Shown one piece after another: positions 1 through 8,762 of a DNA stretch of 64,000 bases (positions within the stretch are counted from its first letter, which is position 1; each line of letters opens with the position of its first letter). This stretch comes from Thermoplasmata archaeon (GTDB taxonomy: Archaea > Thermoplasmatota > Thermoplasmata > Lutacidiplasmatales > UBA184). Location of the stretch: the NCBI GenBank assembly GCA_021798195.1, contig JAJZYH010000006.1, positions 1 to 64,000 of the forward strand, given 5' to 3'. Below the pieces are notes generated by a model. The model was given only the letters and a program-made list of their open reading frames with translations. It had not been told where the DNA came from and ran no database searches. The translations under genes and the position numbers were made by a program.

Positions 1-1439
1 GCATAGACCAGGATGAAGATCACAAGCCCAGCGAACACCATGAGTGCGAGGACCGACACGAGCCCGAAGCCGGACCAGTAGACGATCAAGGACGCTGCCA
101 CGAACGCGATGGGAGCGAACACGGGTCCAGCGACCAACCGGAACGGACGATAGATCCGAGGGGCATTCCAACGGAAGACCTGGAGGGCCACTCCGCCCAT
201 AATGTACGTGAACACGGTGGCGCTGGAGATGAATCCCACGAGGAGATACCAGGAGGGGAACGGGACCAGGAATAGGAGGGCGACCACCAGGGCCGCGAGC
301 AGGGCGACCCACGGGATCCCGTATTTCTTGCTCACGGGCAGGAAGAGGCTCCCAAAGTAGCCGTCCGCGGAGAGCCCGTAGAAAGTCCGGGAACTCGTCC
401 CCGTGTAAATCCAACCGGTCCCTGAGGGGGAGATCCACGCGTCTACCAGCAGCAGGGAAGCAAACGCGCCCAGGAAGGCGATGCCCGAGGCCGTCAGGGC
501 GTCAAAGAAGGGACCGCCCGACCAAGGACTGACTGCCAGTGCCGCCCAGTCCCCCACAGAGACACCGGCCGCGCTCCAACGAATCCCTCCGATGAATGCC
601 ACCTGCAATAGGGTGTACACGACGATCCCGATGACCACCGACAGGATCGTCGCAAGCGGGACGTCCCGCTGGGGGTTCTTCGCCTCGCCTCCGAAGTCCA
701 GGGCCTGACGGAAGCCCAGGTACGAGAACACGATCCCGGCGAGGGGGATGGCCTCGAACACAGGGGCCCAGCCCAGGGGCGCAAAGGAGCCTCCGGCGGT
801 GAAGTTGGAACCCCGGAAGGCGGCGAACAAGAAAATGAACGTGAGGGTGGGGATGATCAATTTCCACCAGGTGAAGGCCTGGTTGAACCTTCCGAGGAAC
901 TTGATTCCGAAGAAATTCAGGAAGAAGAACGCCACCAGCAACAGGAAGGCCATCAAGATCCCGTAGCCGGAGAGGAGAGTGGCCGTTCCGAGTACCGTGT
1001 GCACGGTGGGGCCCAGCAACGGTGGAATGTAGGTGGATGCGTAGGTCACCACCGCGATGGCCTCGATGGTCGGGACGCTTACCGCGCTCAGCAGGTACGC
1101 CCAGCCCAGGATGTACCCCGTGTAGCCTCCGTGGGTCAGGTGCGGATACCGCACGATGGCCCCGCTCCGGGGGATGGCCCCCGCGACCTCGGCGTAGGTG
1201 ATGGCCACCAAGATCACCAGGATTCCTCCCACAATCCAGGACACCACCACGGCGGGGCCCGCAAGCCCGGCCGCGCTGATCACCGCGAAGAGCCATCCGG
1301 AACCGATGATCCCGCCCAGGGAAAGGAACAGGAGCTGCATGAACGAGAGTTCCCGCCGGAGCTTCCGGTCGGACTCGGTGATCCCCGCCCCTGTCATTCC
1401 GCTCAAAGGCTTCCCCCCGCCCTGTGCTCCTGATTCCAT
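1..1439 (-). CDS. APC-family amino acid permease (3' end outside window)
   Basis: An open frame runs from an ATG at 1439 leftwards to the window edge without a stop, so the C-terminus is missing. The N-terminus has a short polar stretch and then alternating hydrophobic segments. The first is LSLGGIIGSGWLFA, the glycine-rich G-G-I-I-G-S-G motif of TM1 that binds the substrate backbone in APC transporters. The last residues in the window (VLALMVFAGLVIFI) are again a membrane helix. The protein should be a cytoplasmic-membrane uptake system for amino acids or related compounds. The substrate cannot be told. A TATA-like CCATAACCC lies about 35 bp upstream. It diverges from the short-chain dehydrogenase gene. 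The family is clear, the specificity is not. Confidence 0.88.
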   Translation of the reverse strand, partial: MESGAQGGGKPLSGMTGAGITESDRKLRRELSFMQLLFLSLGGIIGSGWLFAVISAAGLAGPAVVVSWIVGGILVILVAITYAEVAGAIPRSGAIVRYPHLTHGGYTGYILGWAYLLSAVSVPTIEAIAVVTYASTYIPPLLGPTVHTVLGTATLLSGYGILMAFLLLVAFFFLNFFGIKFLGRFNQAFTWWKLIIPTLTFIFLFAAFRGSNFTAGGSFAPLGWAPVFEAIPLAGIVFSYLGFRQALDFGGEAKNPQRDVPLATILSVVIGIVVYTLLQVAFIGGIRWSAAGVSVGDWAALAVSPWSGGPFFDALTASGIAFLGAFASLLLVDAWISPSGTGWIYTGTSSRTFYGLSADGYFGSLFLPVSKKYGIPWVALLAALVVALLFLVPFPSWYLLVGFISSATVFTYIMGGVALQVFRWNAPRIYRPFRLVAGPVFAPIAFVAASLIVYWSGFGLVSVLALMVFAGLVIFILVY

Positions 1440-1608
1440 CCTCGATTCCCCCGTGGATACCCGCGCCGGGTTATGGCATGGCAAGGAGAGGTAGTACGTA
1501 AGTCTTGTCCCGTCCCGGTCCTGGGTCCTTTTCGCCGTCCGATGCGCCCGAAGAACTCCTTCACAGCATGGGCAACTACATCTTGCCGTGCGAATTGGCG
1601 AAACACCG

Positions 1609-2553
1609 ATGACAAACGATCCCCCGTCCTCCAGACCCACGCTGCCGCCCGGTGTCCGGGAAGGGCACGGCTTTTCCCCCAGTCTCCTGGAAGGGAAAGT
1701 GGCGTTGATCACGGGGGGAGGTTCTGGACTTGGCCGGAGCATGGCCCACCGGTTCTCGGCCCTGGGAGCGCGGATCGTGATGGGGGGGCGCAGGGAGGAT
1801 GTCCTGCGAGGGACGAGCGAGGAGCTCCGATCCCTGGGCGGTGAGGTTGCCTATCAGACCACCGACGTGCGGGACGCGGCCCAGGCCGATGCGTTGGTCC
1901 AGTTGGCGTATGAACGATTCGGACAACTCGACATCCTGGTGAACAACGCGGCCGGGAACTTCCTCGCCCGCAGCGAGAAACTTTCGGGGCATGCGTTCGA
2001 CAGCGTGGTCCGGACGGTGCTCCACGGCACCTTCCACATGACCCGTTCCGCCGCGGAACGGTGGATCTCCCAGAAGCGACCGGGCGTGGTCCTCAACATC
2101 TCCACCCCCTATGCGTGGACCGGAGCCGCCCACGTGGTACCCTCTGCGGCCGCCAAGGCGGGTGTCCTTGCGCTCACCCGCTCCCTCGCCGTGGAATGGG
2201 CGCGGTACAGGATCCGTCTCAACGCATTGGCCCCCGGACCCATCCCCACGGAAGGTGCCTGGGAGCGTCTTGTCCCCTCGGAAGATGTGGCGAGGACCTT
2301 GGAGGAGAACGTCCCCATGGGCCGCTTCGGCACGCACCGGGAGCTCTGTGACCTCGCCACGTTCCTGGTGAGCGATGCATCCTCCTACATCACGGGCCAG
2401 GTCATCGCCATGGATGGCGGCGAGTGGCTCGTGGGATCCGGATTCCAGCTCCTGCGTCGGGTGCCGCCCGCATTCTGGGAATCCCTCGAGGAGGCTCACC
2501 GGCGAAGCCGCCGGGCCGGGAGCGCGGATCCGTCCCGGGCCTCGCGGGATTAG
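1609..2553 (+). CDS. Short-chain dehydrogenase/reductase, 2,4-dienoyl-CoA reductase-like
   Basis: Classical SDR with a Rossmann fold. The cofactor motif TGGGSGLG lies about 35 residues in, then the NNAAGN motif of strand 4, a substrate-region serine in NISTPYAW, and a K in SAAAKAG. The usual catalytic Tyr of YxxxK is replaced, because the sequence before the lysine is VPSAAAK. Loss of that Tyr is typical of 2,4-dienoyl-CoA reductases and relatives, which fits the FVSDASSYITGQ-like C-terminal part. The likely role is NADPH-dependent reduction of an acyl-CoA or a similar substrate. An upstream in-frame GTG at 1588 would add seven residues. The ATG at 1609 was chosen as the more conventional start. 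The stop overlaps the end of the convergent YkgJ-type gene by 4 bp. Confidence 0.85.
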   Translation: MTNDPPSSRPTLPPGVREGHGFSPSLLEGKVALITGGGSGLGRSMAHRFSALGARIVMGGRREDVLRGTSEELRSLGGEVAYQTTDVRDAAQADALVQLAYERFGQLDILVNNAAGNFLARSEKLSGHAFDSVVRTVLHGTFHMTRSAAERWISQKRPGVVLNISTPYAWTGAAHVVPSAAAKAGVLALTRSLAVEWARYRIRLNALAPGPIPTEGAWERLVPSEDVARTLEENVPMGRFGTHRELCDLATFLVSDASSYITGQVIAMDGGEWLVGSGFQLLRRVPPAFWESLEEAHRRSRRAGSADPSRASRD

Positions 2554-3641
2554 AGGACCCTCCCGAGGGTCCCCTGGTCCAGGAAATCGGAATCGGTGGC
2601 CCGGATCCCCCACTCCACCGCGGCCCGGTCCAGGGGATCCGACCTCCTCCCGAGGAGTCGCGCGCGCATCGCTCCCCGCACCCGCGCTTCGGCCGAGAGG
2701 CTCCGGAGGATCGCCTCCACAAGCTCCTCCAGGGATGCGTCCCGGGTTCCACTGGCCTCGGAATAGGCCATCCAGATCAGGAAGTCCCGCTCCAGGCAAA
2801 AGTGGAGATACCCCTCGAGCATGCGCCGGGCCTCCGGTTCGAGCCCTGGTAGTTCATGGATCGGCTCGAAGATGCGGGGGAGTCCCTGCGGTCCCCCTTC
2901 TTCACGGATCGCCTGGAATTCCCATGCGCTCCCGCGCCGTCGGAAAGCGACCCGTCCCAGGGTGGAGTCCCAGAAGAGGGGAAGATCCGCTATCGAGTCC
3001 GCATCGGGGGGCCCTGCCTCCTGAAGGTCTTCCTTCTCCGGGACAGGCAGGTCGCTGTGGAAGAGTTCCCGAAGGTCTGCGGGCTCGATCCAGCCCCCGC
3101 GGCGTTGCATCCGGGAGCGGAGACGGTCCTCGCGCCGCTTCCCCTCTGCGAGATAAGCCCGGACCGGCCGGCGGCCATACTCTTCGGCGACACGCCCCAG
3201 CTCCTGGTCGAGCCCCATCGGGGGGTCGGAAGGGCCCCGAACACCCTCCCATCTCGAGAGAGGGGCGAGATCCACCCCGGGACAGGAGAGAACGATGTCC
3301 GCCTGGGCTTGGCTCCCCAGGTGGACCATCACGGGATACGTGGCACAAGGGAACGGTCGGACCGGGTGGACCCGGCACCGGAGCTGGGTCAGGAAGTGGC
3401 AGGCACCTCCGCGGGGGCGGGCCGGGACGATGGAGAACTCCGCTTCCCCCCTCTCGAACGGTGCCGCGGGCTCGATCCGGAGCAAACGGTCCATTTCCGA
3501 GGGGGTCACAGCGGGGGTAGCGAAGCAGCAGAGGGCGCAGTCCGGCCGGCAGAGGAAGCTCCATCCGGCGAGGAGGCTCAGGGAGAGGGCCGGGTCCAGG
3601 GACTCCCAGCGCCGGGAGCCCTCTCCGCTCTCCCTCGTCAT
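2550..3641 (-). CDS. YkgJ-family cysteine-cluster protein
   Basis: The N-terminus carries a dense cysteine cluster (C31, C35, C38 and C39 in CRPDCALCC), followed about 50 residues later by C-x-F-L...LRC and a RPFPCATYP segment. This C-x(n)-CC plus RP-x-x-C-x-x-FPC arrangement is the signature of the YkgJ/UPF0153 family, thought to bind a metal or Fe-S centre. About 250 C-terminal residues are helical, acidic and unrecognised. The start at 3641 was chosen because it overlaps the stop of the upstream gene as ATGA and because the longer open frame reads through low-complexity antisense sequence. Translational coupling to the hemerythrin-like gene suggests a joint metal or oxygen-related role (inference). 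The function is unknown. Confidence 0.75.
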   Translation of the reverse strand: MTRESGEGSRRWESLDPALSLSLLAGWSFLCRPDCALCCFATPAVTPSEMDRLLRIEPAAPFERGEAEFSIVPARPRGGACHFLTQLRCRVHPVRPFPCATYPVMVHLGSQAQADIVLSCPGVDLAPLSRWEGVRGPSDPPMGLDQELGRVAEEYGRRPVRAYLAEGKRREDRLRSRMQRRGGWIEPADLRELFHSDLPVPEKEDLQEAGPPDADSIADLPLFWDSTLGRVAFRRRGSAWEFQAIREEGGPQGLPRIFEPIHELPGLEPEARRMLEGYLHFCLERDFLIWMAYSEASGTRDASLEELVEAILRSLSAEARVRGAMRARLLGRRSDPLDRAAVEWGIRATDSDFLDQGTLGRVL

Positions 3642-4222
3642 TGCTCCTCGGGAAACCCCGCCCCCGCGGGTGCGGACGGACCAGGGTTGGGAAGAAGGAA
3701 CTCCCGTTCCGCGGCGAGGTGCCACTCAAGGGCCTCCACGACCAGCCTCCAATATTGCCCCAGGGCCTGCCGATGACCCCCGTGATCCTCGCGGAGCACC
3801 ACATCGAGGAACCACCGGACCTGTTCCGAGGAGGTACGGAACGTGCGGTGATGCTCCCGGAGGGCATCCCAGTGGACCCGGCCGGATGGTTGCCCTCCCG
3901 CGCCATCTCGGGGACCCCCGGGAAAACTGTCCCACGCATCCGAGTGTTCTTGGAGGTACCTCCCCAGACGGTCCACCTCCTGGACCAGGCGATCCAGCGG
4001 GAAATCCTCCAACCGGACGAGTCCCTGGGCCATGGGAAGTTGATCCCGCACGAGGGTTTCGCCCCTCTTGAGGTCGCGTTGGAGGACCGCGCGGGGTCCC
4101 TCCTCCACGGGTTGGCCATCCCTCGTCACCGCCTCGTCCCCCGTCGCCCGGACCCCGGGGAGGTTCAAAGGCTCTCCCCCGGAGCCCGGATGGGGGATAC
4201 GACAAAGGGGGCCCGGACACAT
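3638..4222 (-). CDS. Hemerythrin/HHE-like small protein
   Basis: A 194-residue helical protein. Histidines and acids are spaced as in HHE cation-binding domains: an LQEH helix, then LREHHRTF around residue 120, and EWHLAAEREFLLP near residue 170, which matches the H-x(3)-E-x(2)-L-x-P end of hemerythrin-like helices. A diiron or other metal site is therefore plausible but not proven. The first 60 residues are Pro/Gly/Arg-rich and poorly conserved in appearance. The start at 4222 lies about 28 nt from a TATA box shared with the divergent pyrB, consistent with leaderless transcription. It is coupled by ATGA overlap to the YkgJ-type gene. The alternative is a hypothetical helical protein. Confidence 0.55.
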   Translation of the reverse strand: MCPGPLCRIPHPGSGGEPLNLPGVRATGDEAVTRDGQPVEEGPRAVLQRDLKRGETLVRDQLPMAQGLVRLEDFPLDRLVQEVDRLGRYLQEHSDAWDSFPGGPRDGAGGQPSGRVHWDALREHHRTFRTSSEQVRWFLDVVLREDHGGHRQALGQYWRLVVEALEWHLAAEREFLLPNPGPSAPAGAGFPEEQ

Positions 4223-4247
4223 CGCCCGGTCCGGTCGCCACGCGAAC

Positions 4248-4258
4248 CGTTATCAAAG
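4248..4258. promoter_or_regulatory. Shared TATA region between hemerythrin-like gene and pyrB
   Basis: The A+T-rich string CGTTATCAAAG stands out in very GC-rich sequence. It sits about 30 bp before the pyrB ATG at 4283 and about 28 bp before the minus-strand start at 4222. It could serve divergent promoters in both directions. Assigned from position and composition only. Confidence 0.5.
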
Positions 4259-4282
4259 GGAACGAGCCTTGGGCCGGGAGCC

Positions 4283-5230
4283 ATGGGGTTCCTGGGGCGC
4301 GACATCATCTCCATCGGGGACCTTTCCCGGTCGGAGATCGACGAGGTGCTCCGGTCGGCCCGGCGACTCATCCCGGTGGCGGAGGGATCCCGGCGGAGCG
4401 ACGTCCTGCGGGGACAGCTCTTGGCCCTGGGATTCTTCGAGCCCTCCACCCGGACCCGTCTTTCGTTCGAGACCGCCATGCTTCGGCTGGGGGGCCAGGT
4501 GATCACCATCGCGGACCCCCTGTCCAGTTCCGTGGCCAAGGGAGAGACCCTCTCCGACACGGTCCGGATGCTCTCGTCCTACGCCGACGCCCTGGTGATC
4601 CGGCACCCCAACGAAGGGGCGTCCCGGCTCGCGGCGCAGGTTTCGGACAAGCCCGTGATCAACGCGGGGGACGGGGCGGGGCAGCACCCGACCCAGACCC
4701 TCCTCGACCTCGCCACGATGCAGGAGCGCTTTGAGACCCTCCATGGGCTCAAGGTGGTCCTCATGGGCGATCTGCGGTATGGCCGGACCGTCCATTCCCT
4801 GGCCCGCGCCCTGGCTCTCTTCGGGACCGAGCTGGTCCTTGCGAGCCCCCCGACCCTTCGGATGCCGGAATCCGTCCGCCGGGAACTGGACCAGTCGGGC
4901 ATCCGCGTGACGGAGGAGTCCGAGCTGGGCCGGGCCGTCCGCGATGCCGACGTCCTCTACGTCACGCGCATCCAGAAGGAGAGGTTCGGCGATCTCGCGG
5001 AGTACGCCCGCGTGTCGGCTTCCTACCGGCTGGACCCGTCCCTCTTGGGCCAGGTGAAACCCAAGTTCATCGTGATGCATCCCCTCCCTCGCGTGGCCGA
5101 GATCCCCCCGGAGGTGGACTCGTCCCCTCACGCCGCCTACTTCCGGCAGGCATTCCTCGCGGTCCCGGTGCGGATGGCCCTTCTCTCGTTGATCCTGACC
5201 GGCAAGGTCCCGGTCCCGGGACGGGGGTGA
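4283..5230 (+). CDS. pyrB: Aspartate carbamoyltransferase catalytic subunit
   Basis: Condenses carbamoyl phosphate with aspartate in the second step of de novo pyrimidine synthesis. The protein has 315 residues, the usual size. The carbamoyl-phosphate loop STRTR is at residues 55-59, followed by LSFE. The HPTQ(T)LLD motif lies near residue 130, and the C-terminal HPLPR motif, which binds the aspartate side, near residue 260. The ATG at 4283 was chosen because the protein then begins like other archaeal PyrB proteins and has a TATA box 30 bp upstream. The frame stays open further upstream, but that part is antisense to the hemerythrin-like gene. pyrI overlaps or follows immediately, so the two subunits should be co-translated. 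Confidence 0.97.
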   Translation: MGFLGRDIISIGDLSRSEIDEVLRSARRLIPVAEGSRRSDVLRGQLLALGFFEPSTRTRLSFETAMLRLGGQVITIADPLSSSVAKGETLSDTVRMLSSYADALVIRHPNEGASRLAAQVSDKPVINAGDGAGQHPTQTLLDLATMQERFETLHGLKVVLMGDLRYGRTVHSLARALALFGTELVLASPPTLRMPESVRRELDQSGIRVTEESELGRAVRDADVLYVTRIQKERFGDLAEYARVSASYRLDPSLLGQVKPKFIVMHPLPRVAEIPPEVDSSPHAAYFRQAFLAVPVRMALLSLILTGKVPVPGRG

Positions 5231-5238
5231 GCGAAGGG

Positions 5239-5730
5239 ATGCGCGATCTCAAGGTCTCCCCCATCCGGAACGGGACCGTGATCGACCACATCCGCAACGG
5301 CCTCGCCCTGGAGGTCCTGCGCATCCTGGGCGTGGAAGGACTGGGGAAGGACTCCACCATATCGGTCGCCGTGCATGTCCGGAGCCAGCGGATGGGATGG
5401 AAGGACATCGTGAAGGTGGAGAACATGGAGCTCTCCCCCCAGAAGGCCAATGCCATCGCCCTCATCTCTCCCTCGGCCACCATCTCCATCATCCAGGATT
5501 ACAAGGTCCGGGAGAAGCGCCCGGTGGACCTGCCGGACCGACTGGTGGGGCTCCTGCGATGCCCCAATCCCAACTGCATCACCAACCAGGGAGAGCCGGT
5601 GGAGAGCGAGTTCGAGGTGATCCGGAGGAAGCCTCTTGCCCTGAAGTGCCTTTACTGCGAGCGGGACCTCGAGGATTTCATCCCCCACCTCGCCCCGGGG
5701 GCCAGCGGAACGCGCGGGAATGGCGGCTGA
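5239..5730 (+). CDS. pyrI: Aspartate carbamoyltransferase regulatory subunit
   Basis: The zinc-binding regulatory chain that assembles with PyrB and binds nucleotide effectors. The N-terminus MRDLKVSPIRNGTVIDHI matches the allosteric-domain start of archaeal PyrI. The C-terminal zinc domain has C-x(4)-C in CPNPNC and a C-x(2)-C in CLYC, giving the four Zn ligands. The start at ATG 5239 is preferred over GTG 5227, which would overlap the pyrB stop as GTGA and add four residues. The end overlaps the next gene by 11 bp, so pyrB, pyrI and the GDT1-like gene probably form one transcript. Confidence 0.95.
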   Translation: MRDLKVSPIRNGTVIDHIRNGLALEVLRILGVEGLGKDSTISVAVHVRSQRMGWKDIVKVENMELSPQKANAIALISPSATISIIQDYKVREKRPVDLPDRLVGLLRCPNPNCITNQGEPVESEFEVIRRKPLALKCLYCERDLEDFIPHLAPGASGTRGNGG

Positions 5731-6346
5731 CCTCCTGGGGCTGGGGATCTTTGTCTTCGCCGCGATCTTCCTGATGGAGTCCGTGGACCGGACGAATTTC
5801 ACCGTGATCTCCCTGGCCCAGCGCTACGGCGCGAAGGACGTCTGGATCGGTGCGTCGGCGGGGTTCGTCCTCTCGGTACTGGTCTCGGTGGGGGTGGGAG
5901 CCCTCCTCCTCGCGGTCCTGGGCCACGAGCTCCTCCTCATCCGGATCGCCGCGGGAGGCCTCGTGCTGGCCTACGGGATCTGGATCCTGGTCCGGAGCCT
6001 CCGGTCCCCGCGGCCCACGGAGGGGCCGGAGCCCGTCCTCGCCCGTCCCCGGACCCATGTGGTCCTCTCGGCGCTGGGACTCATCTTCCTCCTGGAGATG
6101 GGGGACAACACGCAGTTCCTGATCATCGACTTCGTCACCACGTCGGCAGGCGTCCCTCCCGACCCGGCAGCCCTCGCCGTCATCCTCGGGGCGGCGGCGC
6201 TGGGCCTGATCGCCATGGCCGCCCTGGGTTCCCACGTGGGGGCCTACCTTCAGAGGAGGGTCCCCCGGATCCTGCTGGAGAGGATCTCGGGATCCGCGCT
6301 CATGGTGATCGGAGCCGCCACGATCATCGTCGCCCTGCTGGCGTAG
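5720..6346 (+). CDS. GDT1/UPF0016 family cation/proton antiporter
   Basis: A 208-residue integral membrane protein with six predicted helices in two pseudo-repeats. Each repeat carries a version of the family motif E-x-G-D-[KR]-[TS]: ESVDRTNF near residue 20 and EMGDNTQF near residue 130. Members of this family (TMEM165/Gdt1, MneA-type) exchange Mn2+ or Ca2+ for protons. The first repeat has Ser-Val in place of x-Gly and the second has Asn in place of the basic residue, so the ion preference is uncertain. It overlaps the end of pyrI, and co-transcription with pyrimidine genes has no obvious functional logic. Ends with TAG. Confidence 0.82.
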   Translation: MAADLLGLGIFVFAAIFLMESVDRTNFTVISLAQRYGAKDVWIGASAGFVLSVLVSVGVGALLLAVLGHELLLIRIAAGGLVLAYGIWILVRSLRSPRPTEGPEPVLARPRTHVVLSALGLIFLLEMGDNTQFLIIDFVTTSAGVPPDPAALAVILGAAALGLIAMAALGSHVGAYLQRRVPRILLERISGSALMVIGAATIIVALLA

Positions 6347-6402
6347 GGGGAGGGCGCTCCGCCGGCGTTCCCGGTCTCCCGACTTCCTGCCCTGACGGCA
6401 CA

Positions 6403-6410
6403 GCTTAAAT
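6403..6410 (+). promoter_or_regulatory. TATA box of deoxyhypusine synthase gene
   Basis: GCTTAAAT is an isolated A+T patch about 26-28 bp upstream of a GTG at 6434. This fits a leaderless archaeal transcript starting at that codon. Confidence 0.5.
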
Positions 6411-6433
6411 CTCGCCCCCTTGTGCACTCGCCC

Positions 6434-7486
6434 GTGCCCGCCTCCATCGCGCAGAGGAAGAAGAAGGTCCTCTCCACGCCGGTCCGGCCCATCGATGTGA
6501 CCAAAGTGCACGGCCTGGGGGACCTCCTCGAGGGTTTCCAGGGCACCTCCATCCAGGCCCGGAACCTGGGACGCTGCTTCCAGGTCTGGAAGAACATGCT
6601 CACGGACCCGAAGCGTCCCACGGTCTTCCTGGGCCTCTCGGGTCCCCTCATCGCCGCGGGCCTCCGGAACACCCTGCGCCAGGCCATCGAGTGGGGGCTC
6701 GTGGACGTGGTGGTCTCCACCGGGGCCATCCTCTACCAGGACCTCTACCAGTCCCTGGGCTACCACCACTACATCGGTTCCCCCACGGCCAACGACGTGG
6801 AGCTCCGTGACCTGGCCATCGACCGCATCTACGACACCTACGTGGACGAGGAACGGTTCGAGGATACCGACCGGGCCATCGGAAAGATCATGGAGGAGTT
6901 CCCGGCCCGGACGGCGTCCTCCCGCGAGATCCTGGGTTTCCTGGGCGAGAAGTTCCCCGCCCGGGATTCGATCCTCTCCACCTGCGCCCGCCTGGGCGTC
7001 CCCGTCTTCTCTCCGGCCCTCATCGACAGCTCCATCGGGATCGGCCTCACCCTCCATTATGGGCGGAACCGGGGCAAGGAGCGCTATGTCTACGATGCCG
7101 TCCGGGACAATTTCGAGCTGGTCCAGATCCTGGTCCATTCCCCCCGGACCGCGGTGGTGTACGTCGGGGGGGGCACCCCCAAGAACTGGATCAACGACGG
7201 GATCGTCATGGCGAACTACCACTACCGGCGGGAAGGCGAGGGGCATTACTACGCCCTGCAGATCACCACCGACGTCCCCCACTGGGGCGGCCTCTCCGGA
7301 AGCACGCTCGACGAGGCCATGAGTTGGGGGAAGGTCTCCCGATCCGCCACCAAGGCCATGGCGTTCGTGGAGGCATCCATCGGACTCCCTCTCCTGGTGG
7401 GGGCGCTGTGGGACCGGCGCAAGGAATGGCAACCCCGCCGCCGGCTCAAGTTCCGTTGGTCGGGGGACGAAGTCGAGATCCACTGA
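6434..7486 (+). CDS. dhs: Deoxyhypusine synthase
   Basis: Transfers the butylamine group of spermidine to a lysine of aIF5A, the first step of hypusine formation. The frame gives 350 residues. Hallmarks are LSGPLIAAG (NAD site), VVSTGAILYQD, YVGGGTPKNWI and the C-terminal TLDEAMSWGKV, where the lysine (about K300) corresponds to the catalytic lysine of the S-W-G-K motif. The start is set at GTG 6434 because it is spaced correctly from the TATA box. GTG 6422 would add four residues. The 3' end overlaps the convergent epimerase-like gene by 41 bp. Confidence 0.95.
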   Translation: MPASIAQRKKKVLSTPVRPIDVTKVHGLGDLLEGFQGTSIQARNLGRCFQVWKNMLTDPKRPTVFLGLSGPLIAAGLRNTLRQAIEWGLVDVVVSTGAILYQDLYQSLGYHHYIGSPTANDVELRDLAIDRIYDTYVDEERFEDTDRAIGKIMEEFPARTASSREILGFLGEKFPARDSILSTCARLGVPVFSPALIDSSIGIGLTLHYGRNRGKERYVYDAVRDNFELVQILVHSPRTAVVYVGGGTPKNWINDGIVMANYHYRREGEGHYYALQITTDVPHWGGLSGSTLDEAMSWGKVSRSATKAMAFVEASIGLPLLVGALWDRRKEWQPRRRLKFRWSGDEVEIH

Positions 7487-8480
7487 GCGGGCCCGGGGAG
7501 GGGCCTCCGCCGATCCCCCAGATCCCTCCCCGGGATGGGAACCAGGGCACCTTGACCCCGCCCCCCGGGGCCGGGGAGGGGTCCCGGAAGATGGCATCCA
7601 AACTCTCCTCGAACCCCTTGAGCCGCCGGGGAAGGATCTCCCGGATGCGCTGCTCCCGACAAACGACCTCCGACCGCATCTCATCCACAAGGGGTCGCGC
7701 CAGGTTAGCGGGGACCTCGGTGATGAAGCCCACCCAATGCGCGGAGAGCGCGGGGGTCAAGACCGGGACCACTACGATCCGGGGGGGACGTTGAAGGCGC
7801 CTCCCGATCCCTAGGAGCATCTCCCCGTACGGCAGGATGTCCGGTCCTCCCACATCGTACCCCTGCCCTGACGTTTCCGGGAACTCGAGGACCCCCACAA
7901 GGTAGTCCAAGAGATCCCCGAGGAAGATGGGCTGACAGCGGGTACGGATCCACCGCGGGGTGATCATGACGGGAAGCTTCCGGACCAATTGCTCCATCAT
8001 CTCGTACGAAGAGCCGCCCCGCCCCAGGATGATGGCCGCGCGCAGGGTCGTGACGGGAGGTCCCCGTGCCGCGAGGATCCCCGCCACCCGGGCCCGGCTT
8101 GCGAGGTGGGTGGAATCCCCCGGAGCCACCTCGCCAAGCCCCCCCACGTAGACCACCCGTTCCACGCCGCTGCGCTGACACGCGTCCGCGAAATTCGTGG
8201 CCATGGCTGCATCCCTCGCCACGAAGTCCCTTCCCTCCGCCAGGGAATGGACGAGGTAGTACGCCGCGCCGACCCCCTCCAGGGCCGGAACAAGACCAGT
8301 CCCGTGGGAGAGGTCACCCACGTGGAGAGAGGCCCCGGAAAGGGCGCCCGGAACAGGTCGGGGCAGGGACCGGACGAGGGCCCGTACCGGACACCCCCTG
8401 GCAAGGAGCCGGGGAACCAGATGGGAACCCACGAATCCTGAAGCCCCCGTCACCAGCACGGGCCTTCGATGGAGGTCCAA
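7446..8480 (-). CDS. NAD(P)-binding epimerase-like (atypical SDR) protein
   Basis: An N-terminal Rossmann fold with VLVTGASGFVGSHL. Then come a VYVGGLG segment, TLRAAIILGRGGSSYEMM and CQPIFLGDLLDYL, the pattern of atypical SDRs of the NAD(P)H-binding/complex I NDUFA9-like group. The YxxxK catalytic pair is not evident, so it may bind the cofactor without classical epimerase chemistry. The TTG at 8480 is proposed as start: it directly precedes the Rossmann strand and follows a purine-rich AGGGGGGATC. The longer open frame to 8588 adds a Pro/Gly-rich tail that looks non-coding. The C-terminal 30 residues run antisense to the dhs 3' end. Confidence 0.72.
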   Translation of the reverse strand: MDLHRRPVLVTGASGFVGSHLVPRLLARGCPVRALVRSLPRPVPGALSGASLHVGDLSHGTGLVPALEGVGAAYYLVHSLAEGRDFVARDAAMATNFADACQRSGVERVVYVGGLGEVAPGDSTHLASRARVAGILAARGPPVTTLRAAIILGRGGSSYEMMEQLVRKLPVMITPRWIRTRCQPIFLGDLLDYLVGVLEFPETSGQGYDVGGPDILPYGEMLLGIGRRLQRPPRIVVVPVLTPALSAHWVGFITEVPANLARPLVDEMRSEVVCREQRIREILPRRLKGFEESLDAIFRDPSPAPGGGVKVPWFPSRGGIWGIGGGPSPGPLSGSRLRPPTNGT

Positions 8481-8762
8481 GATCCCCCCTGGGGTCCAGC
8501 TCCCCGCGGGATATCCCCTTTGGCCCCTCACGGGTGCCGCCGGAAGAATTGGGTGGGGGCCGGGTGGGAAAGCGGGTTCCCGGGGCAAGGCAACCGGTGA
8601 CTTGCTTACTGGGAGGCGGCTCCCCGGGGGGGATGCATGGGCTCCCGCGGGGATGGGACCACGGATGGGATGGGCACCTTGTTCCCAAGGGGGGCTTTAT
8701 TTTGTCCCGGGGATGGGGTGGCTGGAGGCGGGGACGATCTACGTGCCCCGTGTGTGGTGGCC

